DNA from: a bacterium | Lineage (GTDB): Bacteria; Patescibacteriota; Patescibacteriia; CAIQCM01 | NCBI GenBank assembly: GCA_023246535.1 | Contig: JAHFIF010000067.1 | Location: forward strand, 1-6,379 | Direction: 5' to 3' | DNA: 6,379 bases | Shown: in pieces, positions 1 to 4,340 of the stretch | Layout of the letters: each line of letters opens with the position of its first letter | Numbering within the stretch: position 1 is the stretch's first letter | The notes under the pieces: model-generated | Told to the model about the DNA's origin: nothing | The model's input: only the letters and a program-made list of their open reading frames with translations | Database searches by the model: none | Position numbers and translations under genes: made by a program

Positions 1-1196
1 AGAAAATTCGGCATTTCCGCCGAATCGCCGCTCGACTCGTCCAACAAGCGCTTTTCCGTTTTCATCCGCTCATAGAGAACGGTGCCCGGCAGCGCGATCA
101 TCATGTTGACCATCGCCATGCTGATGTTCCAGGTCTCGATCGCCGAGAGCATGGCCGCGAAACTGCCGGGATGGTCGGTGTCGAAACCGACGATGAAACC
201 GGCGTAAACGATCATGCCCAGCCGGCGCAGATGCGCGACCGCGGCGGCCACGTCGACGCCGACGTTCTGTTTTTTCCCGACGCTTTCCAACCCTTCCTTG
301 GAGACGGTCTCAATGCCGATGAACACGGCGAAGAAACCGACCTCGACCATCAGTTCCGCCAGCGCGGCGTTGGCCGCATTGGCGATCTTGATGTCGGCTT
401 GCGTGTAGAAAAGGAACGGCTGTCCCCGTTCCCGCTGCCAATCGAGCATCGCTTCCAGACTGCCGCGCGCCCGGGTCGGGCTGTTGATGAAGTTATCGTC
501 AACCACGAAAACGTTGCCGCGGTATCCGGTTTTCCAGATCGCTTCGAGTTCGGCGACAACCTGCGCCGGATCTTTGTAGCGCGGAGTGAGGCCCAAGAGG
601 CGCCAAACGTCGCAAAAGTCGCAACGATGCTGGCAGCCGCGCGACGTCTGGATCGAGAGCGCGACATAGGCGCCCTTCTTCAAGAGATCGAAACGCGGCA
701 CCGGACTTTGGCGCAAGTCGGGTTTGCCCGCGGCGTCGGCGGCGTAACGGTGCTTGAGACGAGACGGCGTCTTGAGATCGTCGATCAAGGCGCGAACCGC
801 CAGCCGGTCCTCGGCCTCGCCGATGAACACCGACGTGGCCAAACGCAGTTCGGGCGCATGCGGCGCCGAACTCGCGAACGGTCCGCCGACGATCGTCGGC
901 CGCCGCCCGTGAACGCGACACAGGATCTCGCTGATCGAATGTTTATGCACAATCATGCCGGTCACCATCACCGCGTCCGACCACCTAATGTCTTTCTCCC
1001 GCAAGCTCTGGAAACTCATGTCCACGAGGCGGAACTCGAAAATGTCCTCCTCGCGCGAAAGAATCGCCGCCAGGGTGATCAACCCGAGCGGCGCGTGGGC
1101 GGTCTCGGCAATGAGCCGGGCCGCGTCTTCCAAGCCCCAATACGACCGCCTGATCGGCGGCTGAACAAGCAGAATCTTTATCCTTTTAAAGAGCAT
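1..1196 (-). CDS. B12-binding domain radical SAM protein (DUF4070-type), C-terminus cut by window edge
   Basis: The reading frame opens with ATG at 1196 and stays open to base 1, giving 398 residues without a stop. Residues about 5-150 look like a cobalamin-binding Rossmann domain: LLVQPP at 9-14, APLGLITLAAIL at 35-46, and GGP at 104-106. The usual axial-histidine motif DxHxxG is absent; the equivalent place reads VDMSFQSL (58-65). A radical SAM barrel follows, with the iron-sulfur triad C188-x3-C192-x2-C195 in SRGCQHRCDFC, then VVDDNF (231-236), GIET (294-297) and GFIVGFD (333-339). The whole pattern matches my recollection of B12-binding radical SAM proteins that end in a DUF4070 domain, usually about 500 residues, so roughly the last 100 are missing here. 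It should bind a 4Fe-4S cluster, SAM and perhaps cobalamin in the cytoplasm; the substrate is unknown. It has its own promoter and Shine-Dalgarno sequence, so it is probably not part of the zinc operon. Class is confident, function is not. Confidence 0.9.
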   Translation of the reverse strand, partial: MLFKRIKILLVQPPIRRSYWGLEDAARLIAETAHAPLGLITLAAILSREEDIFEFRLVDMSFQSLREKDIRWSDAVMVTGMIVHKHSISEILCRVHGRRPTIVGGPFASSAPHAPELRLATSVFIGEAEDRLAVRALIDDLKTPSRLKHRYAADAAGKPDLRQSPVPRFDLLKKGAYVALSIQTSRGCQHRCDFCDVWRLLGLTPRYKDPAQVVAELEAIWKTGYRGNVFVVDDNFINSPTRARGSLEAMLDWQRERGQPFLFYTQADIKIANAANAALAELMVEVGFFAVFIGIETVSKEGLESVGKKQNVGVDVAAAVAHLRRLGMIVYAGFIVGFDTDHPGSFAAMLSAIETWNISMAMVNMMIALPGTVLYERMKTEKRLLDESSGDSAEMPNF

Positions 1197-1201
1197 CGGT
1201 C

Positions 1202-1206
1202 CCTCC
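1202..1206 (-). promoter_or_regulatory. Shine-Dalgarno sequence of the radical SAM gene
   Basis: On the minus strand GGAGG lies five bases before the ATG at 1196 (GGAGGGACCG then ATG). It fixes the start codon. It is the only strong Shine-Dalgarno sequence in the window, showing that this host can use one although its neighbours lack it. Confidence 0.8.
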
Positions 1207-1234
1207 ATCCGTCCATTTTTTCGTTTCTGCAAAA

Positions 1235-1263
1235 AGTATGCCAGAAAACCGCATTTTTCTCAA
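1235..1263 (-). promoter_or_regulatory. Sigma-70-like promoter of the radical SAM gene
   Basis: On the minus strand TTGAGA (1263-1258) and CATACT (1240-1235) are separated by exactly 17 bases. Each hexamer differs from consensus at two positions or fewer. The predicted transcript start near 1228 gives a leader of about 30 bases that includes the GGAGG site. No operator-like palindrome is seen in it, and the zinc-operon palindrome does not recur here. Confidence 0.6.
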
Positions 1264-1275
1264 GACTAGGCGGTT
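1247..1275 (-). terminator. Weak hairpin after znuB, overlapping the next promoter
   Basis: After the znuB stop the minus strand reads AACCGC (1275-1270), a 17-base loop, then GCGGTT (1252-1247) followed by TTCT. The stem is only six pairs and the loop is long, so this would be a poor intrinsic terminator. It is the only candidate between znuB and the radical SAM gene, and its loop contains the -35 hexamer of that gene. Read-through from the zinc operon remains possible. Confidence 0.25.
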
Positions 1276-1287
1276 GTAAAGTACAAA

Positions 1288-2094
1288 TTAGCCCTTTAAC
1301 CCTTTATTTGCCAGCAAACTCAGGCAAAAAACCAGCAAGGCGATGACGACGATCGTGCCGCCGCTCGCCAAATTGAAATAATATGAAGCAAAAAGCCCGG
1401 AGATGACGGCGAAGAGCGAAAAGCCCATGCTGAGTGCCAGGGTCTTTTTAAAACTCATCTTGAATTGGATGGCGCTGACCGTCGGGATGATCATGAGCGC
1501 GCCGATCAAGAGCGCGCCGACGATGCGCATGGAAAGCGAGACGGTGACGGCGGCGAGCACGATGAGCGCGACGTTATAGGCGCGAACGTTCATGCCGCTC
1601 GCGGCGGAGAGCTCTTCGTTAAAAGCGACGCTAAAGAATTCTTTGTAGAAGACCGCCAAAGCGATCAGAATGATGGCGCCGGCGGCCGCGATGATGGAAA
1701 TATCGGTCGCCGAGACGGTCGTGATGCTGCCGAAGAGATAACTCATCAAATTGACGCTAAAGCCGTGGCCGAGACTCACAATGACGACGGCGAGCGCCAG
1801 GCCGCCCGAGAGGAACAGCGCCAGAATGCTCTCGCCGAAAACTTTTTTGCTTTCGCGCAAGCCCTCGATCGCGATCGAAGCGATGACGGCGGCGATGAGC
1901 GAACCCAAAACCGGGTTAGTGTTGGTCAGGAGACCAACGGCGACGCCGACGAGCGAAACGTGCGCCAAAGTATCGGCCATGAGCGAGTAGCGGCGGACGA
2001 CGAGAAACATTCCGATCGCCGGCGCGACCACGGCGGTGATGAGGCCGGCGGCAAAAGCGCGAACGATGAAATCGTATTGGAAAAGACTGAACAT
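1288..2094 (-). CDS. znuB: Zinc/manganese-type ABC transporter permease (ABC-3 family, ZnuB-like)
   Basis: A 268-residue polytopic membrane protein, within the normal range for ABC-3 permeases (about 260-290). It would form the dimeric channel that carries Zn2+ across the cytoplasmic membrane. Hydrophobic segments lie roughly at 12-33, 45-57, 62-77, 90-108, 130-150, 172-190, 192-208, 218-238 and 246-262. Family landmarks are RRYSLMADTLAHVSLVGVA (34-52), the cytoplasmic stretch FNEELSAASG (158-167), VGALLIGALMIIPTVSA (192-208) and SGGTIVVI (244-251). It is the last gene of the operon, and its ATG is separated from the znuC TAG by a single base. No Shine-Dalgarno sequence precedes it: the upstream bases are the CAT/CAC codons of the znuC histidine tail. 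Translation therefore probably depends on ribosomes finishing znuC. Mn2+ or another divalent metal is possible, but the regulator and the binding protein point to zinc. The stop is TAA. Confidence 0.93.
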   Translation of the reverse strand: MFSLFQYDFIVRAFAAGLITAVVAPAIGMFLVVRRYSLMADTLAHVSLVGVAVGLLTNTNPVLGSLIAAVIASIAIEGLRESKKVFGESILALFLSGGLALAVVIVSLGHGFSVNLMSYLFGSITTVSATDISIIAAAGAIILIALAVFYKEFFSVAFNEELSAASGMNVRAYNVALIVLAAVTVSLSMRIVGALLIGALMIIPTVSAIQFKMSFKKTLALSMGFSLFAVISGLFASYYFNLASGGTIVVIALLVFCLSLLANKGLKG

Positions 2095-2095
2095 G

Positions 2096-2875
2096 CTAGT
2101 GGTGATGATGAGGATGAAACGTAAAATCGATCTTGCCGCCGTAGAGATCGTCCAGGTAATGCTTGTTGATCATGTCCTTGGCCGGCCCGTAACTCACGAC
2201 CTTGCGATTGATGAGCAAGAGCGAGTGAACCTCGTTGGCGACAATGTCGATGTCGTGCGAAACAAAAATGATCGTGAGCCCGTGCTGGTGATTGAGTTCG
2301 GCCAAAAAATGGTAGAACTGCTCCTGCGAAGCAATGTCGACGCCGGTGGTCGGCTCGTCCAAGACCAGCACCTGCGGCTCCCCCGCCAAGGAACGCGCGA
2401 TCATGACCCGCTGGCGCTCGCCGCCGGACAGATCGCCAATCAGCTTATGGCGCAGCTCCCCGATCTTGGCGATCGCCAAGGCGCGCTCGACCGCGTCTTT
2501 GTCGTTTTTGGAAAAAACATGGAACGGCCCGTTCCCGGCTGTGCGGCCGCTCGCGACGATCTCATAGACCGTAGCCGGAAAATTGGCATCAAGCTGGCTT
2601 AGACGCTGCGGCACGTAACCGATATGCGCGCGTTCGCGCTTGAGATCGCTCAGTTTTTTACCGAAAATAAGCACCTGTCCGGAACTCGGCTTGAGCAGGC
2701 CGAGCATGATCGAAAGCAGCGTGGTCTTGCCGCCGCCGTTCGGACCGATGACCCCGACATAATCGCCGGCGTTCACGGAAAAACTGACATCCTCAAGCAC
2801 GACATTATCGCCGTAGCTGAAATGGACGTTCCTCAATTCGATCAATTTTTTCTTGGCGAGATTTTTCTTCACCAT
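2096..2875 (-). CDS. znuC: Zinc ABC transporter ATP-binding protein (ZnuC-like)
   Basis: A 259-residue ABC ATPase that would drive the ZnuB-like permease from the cytoplasmic face. All nucleotide-binding motifs are intact: Walker A GPNGGGKT (44-51), Q-loop glutamine Q90 in YVPQ, ABC signature LSGGE (149-153), Walker B VLVLDE (169-174) and H-loop histidine H207 in FVSHD. The N-terminus is lysine-rich (MVKKNLAKKK). The protein ends in HPHHHH, a short histidine tail that might sense or buffer metal; this is inference, as nothing in the ATPase fold needs it. The ATG at 2875 lies 13 bases after the znuA stop; the gap (TCGCCCTTTCGCT on the coding strand) contains no Shine-Dalgarno sequence. The stop is TAG, the only TAG stop in the window, and znuB begins one base later. 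ABC identity is certain; the metal is inferred from neighbours. Confidence 0.95.
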   Translation of the reverse strand: MVKKNLAKKKLIELRNVHFSYGDNVVLEDVSFSVNAGDYVGVIGPNGGGKTTLLSIMLGLLKPSSGQVLIFGKKLSDLKRERAHIGYVPQRLSQLDANFPATVYEIVASGRTAGNGPFHVFSKNDKDAVERALAIAKIGELRHKLIGDLSGGERQRVMIARSLAGEPQVLVLDEPTTGVDIASQEQFYHFLAELNHQHGLTIIFVSHDIDIVANEVHSLLLINRKVVSYGPAKDMINKHYLDDLYGGKIDFTFHPHHHH

Positions 2876-2888
2876 AGCGAAAGGGCGA

Positions 2889-3827
2889 TTATTGGCAGTC
2901 GAGCGCGAGTCGCAGTTTGTCCAAATTTTCCCGCATGACCGTCAAATAGGTCTCGCCGGAGGAAATTTGCGCCGCAGTGAGACCTTCGAGCGGATTAAAG
3001 GCGAGCGTTTGCGCGCCAACCTCCGCAGCGATCGTTTGCGCGAGCTTGGGACTGACCAGCGACTCGAAGAAGATGTATTTTACGTTATCCTGCTTGGCCA
3101 GCCGCGCAATATCCGCCAGCTGCTGAACCGACGGCTCGGCGTCCGGCGACAGCCCGGCGATGGCAATTTGCGTCAGGCCGTATTGTTTGGCCACGTAGCC
3201 GAAGGCCGCGTGTGAGGTAACTATATCTTTAATCCGGCAAGAAGCCAAACCAGCTTTGTATTCTTCATCAAGGCGCGTGAGGGCGGCGACGTATTTGGCC
3301 GCGTTGCCCGCGTACGCGCCGGCGTTGGCCGGATCGGCTTTGACAAAAGCATCGCGGATCAGTCCGACCTCGCGGGCGGCCAAGGCCGGATCAAGCCAAA
3401 GGTGCGGGTCATGAGCCGTTTCCGAACCCGGCGCCTGGTCAAGCGCCATGGCGTCTTGCATGTCAACGACCGTTACGCCCCTGGCTTTGAGGTCCGGCGC
3501 AATCTTTTCCGCCCATGCGTCGAGCCCGCCGCCATTAACGATAAAAACTTTGGCGCCGTATACTTTGGCAATATCTTGCGGCGTTGGCTCATAATCGTGC
3601 GGCTCGGCGCCCGCCGGCGTAATATTGGAAACCGCCACCAACGAACCGCCAACCTGCTCGGCAAAATGTGATAATGGATAAAAAGTTCCGACGACGGCCA
3701 TTTTCCCGGAAACGGCCGGATTCGCGCCGGCGCCGGCGCCGCCGCGCGTGAGCGCCGCGCGCAGCGCGTAAACCGCCGCAATGATCGCGACCAGGCCGAT
3801 CGCCAAAATAAAGAACCGATTTTTCAT
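2889..3827 (-). CDS. znuA: Zinc ABC transporter substrate-binding protein (ZnuA/AdcA-like), membrane-anchored
   Basis: A 312-residue cluster A-I metal-binding protein working outside the cytoplasmic membrane. Likely ligands are H77 (AEPHDYEP), H142 (DPHLWLDP), H206 (TSHAAFGY) and E281 (NPLEGL). Three histidines and a glutamate resemble AdcA/ZnuA-type zinc sites rather than the Mn-type His-His-Glu-Asp set. C197 and C311 could form the disulfide known from ZnuA proteins. The long His/Asp-rich loop of proteobacterial ZnuA is missing. The N-terminus (MKNRFF, then hydrophobic to about residue 22) is followed by a Gly/Ala linker and has no lipobox cysteine, so the protein is either anchored by an uncleaved helix or released by signal peptidase I. 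I chose the ATG at 3827, two bases after the fur stop. The frame also allows a TTG at 3839, inside fur, giving 316 residues, which is less likely. No Shine-Dalgarno sequence precedes either start. Confidence 0.93.
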   Translation of the reverse strand: MKNRFFILAIGLVAIIAAVYALRAALTRGGAGAGANPAVSGKMAVVGTFYPLSHFAEQVGGSLVAVSNITPAGAEPHDYEPTPQDIAKVYGAKVFIVNGGGLDAWAEKIAPDLKARGVTVVDMQDAMALDQAPGSETAHDPHLWLDPALAAREVGLIRDAFVKADPANAGAYAGNAAKYVAALTRLDEEYKAGLASCRIKDIVTSHAAFGYVAKQYGLTQIAIAGLSPDAEPSVQQLADIARLAKQDNVKYIFFESLVSPKLAQTIAAEVGAQTLAFNPLEGLTAAQISSGETYLTVMRENLDKLRLALDCQ

Positions 3828-3829
3828 AA

Positions 3830-4240
3830 TTATTTGCAATTAACGCACAGCCCGAAAAACTCCAGCGCGTGATCCAATATTTTAAATTTTTTATTCTTGC
3901 TGATCGCCTTTTCGAGTCGCACCAGTTCGCCGGGCAATTGCACCTCGTCGACGCTTTTGCACTTGGTGCAAACCAGATGATGGTGATGTTCGCCATCATT
4001 CGACTCGAAGCGCTTTTTCCCGTCGCCGAAATCAACCTCTTTGACCGCGCCGCGTTCTTTAAGGCCGGCCAATTGGCGGTAGATGGTCGTCTTATTGACC
4101 CTGACCCCCCGCTGCAACAGCCGCGAGCGCAGCTCCGTTTCCGCGAGCGGCGCATGATCCTCTTCCAAAACGCGAAGAATGGCGCGATGCGCCTTGGTTT
4201 CCTTGGGAGCGGTGGCCGACCGATTCATGAGCGCCGTCAT
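3830..4240 (-). CDS. zur: Fur-family zinc-dependent repressor, probably Zur, autoregulated
   Basis: A Fur-family transcription factor of about 136 residues (Fur proteins usually run 130-160). Numbering from the ATG at 4246: winged helix through about residue 82, recognition helix NKTTIYRQLAGLKERG (51-66), then the dimerisation domain with HHHH (87-90), structural zinc cysteines C93/C96 (CTKC) and C134/C137 (CVNC), and ILDHALEFFGLC. It heads the zinc-uptake operon, so Zur is the natural reading; Fur or PerR specificity cannot be excluded from sequence alone. Start choice: ATGs occur at 4246, 4240 and 4228. The promoter -10 ends at 4249, so transcription should begin near 4241-4243. The ATG at 4246 then falls upstream of the transcript, and 4240 becomes an essentially leaderless start. 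ATG 4228 would give 132 residues with a leader of about 14 bases and no Shine-Dalgarno sequence. Stop TAA at 3832-3830; znuA starts two bases later. Confidence 0.9.
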   Translation of the reverse strand: MTALMNRSATAPKETKAHRAILRVLEEDHAPLAETELRSRLLQRGVRVNKTTIYRQLAGLKERGAVKEVDFGDGKKRFESNDGEHHHHLVCTKCKSVDEVQLPGELVRLEKAISKNKKFKILDHALEFFGLCVNCK

Positions 4241-4248
4241 ACCCATCC

Positions 4249-4277
4249 ATCATAATGCAACTCAGTTGCAATGTCAA
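4249..4277 (-). promoter_or_regulatory. Strong sigma-70 promoter of the zur-znuACB operon
   Basis: The minus strand carries a perfect -35 TTGACA (4277-4272), a 17-base spacer (4271-4255) and -10 TATGAT (4254-4249), one base from consensus. Nothing else of this quality lies between the terminator at 4288-4313 and the regulator gene. The predicted start, 6-8 bases past the -10, falls at about 4241-4243, directly in front of the ATG at 4240. The strength of the hexamers suggests high expression unless repressed. Confidence 0.85.
4256..4270. promoter_or_regulatory. Probable Zur/Fur-family operator, 7-1-7 perfect palindrome
   Basis: TGCAACT-C-AGTTGCA is a perfect inverted repeat with a one-base centre. 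It occupies 15 of the 17 bases between the -35 and -10 hexamers of the operon promoter. Bound repressor would block RNA polymerase directly. Fur-family boxes are typically 15-19 bp palindromes of about this 7-1-7 form, and the first gene downstream encodes a Fur-family protein, so negative autoregulation is the simple inference. I find no second copy of the full palindrome in the window. Confidence 0.8.
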
Positions 4278-4287
4278 AACAAATGCC

Positions 4288-4313
4288 AAAAAACCACGCG
4301 GGGCGTGGTTTTT
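4288..4313 (-). terminator. Rho-independent terminator of the secreted repeat protein gene
   Basis: An 11-bp perfect stem (4289-4299 with 4303-4313) closes a three-base loop and is followed on the minus strand by a run of six T. It begins 28 bases after the TAA of the secreted protein gene. The A-tract on the other side makes it symmetrical, so it could also stop plus-strand transcription. It isolates the zinc-operon promoter, whose -35 starts ten bases further on. Confidence 0.9.
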
Positions 4314-4340
4314 ATCCGGGTTCAAAGTTAGATCAAATTC

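Noticed and set aside
171..1346. 391-codon open frame on the plus strand
   Set aside because: It is antisense to the radical SAM gene, whose minus-strand product has a complete CxxxCxxC motif and family-wide similarity. The plus-strand translation has no recognisable domain and arises from codon bias.
1465..2124. 219-codon plus-strand frame rich in Asp, Arg, Glu and Gly
   Set aside because: It is the mirror of hydrophobic znuB codons on the opposite strand. The extreme composition is that expected of an antisense shadow.
2036..2602. 188-codon plus-strand frame
   Set aside because: It lies antisense to znuC and znuB, both of which have intact family motifs.
3828..3839. TTG start for znuA four codons upstream
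   Set aside because: It lies inside the end of fur and has no Shine-Dalgarno sequence. The ATG at 3827, two bases after the fur stop, begins a normal MKN-type hydrophobic N-terminus.
3956..3972. Inverted repeat TTTGCAC-TTG-GTGCAAA inside the regulator gene, resembling the operator half-site
   Set aside because: It spans the codons of the zinc-binding Cys-Thr-Lys-Cys motif, where two TGC codons and flanking bases produce the symmetry. The spacing (7-3-7) differs from the promoter palindrome.
4092..4325. 77-codon minus-strand frame with an ATG pair at the fur promoter
   Set aside because: It runs out of frame through the regulator, passes through the terminator and promoter, and shows no domain.
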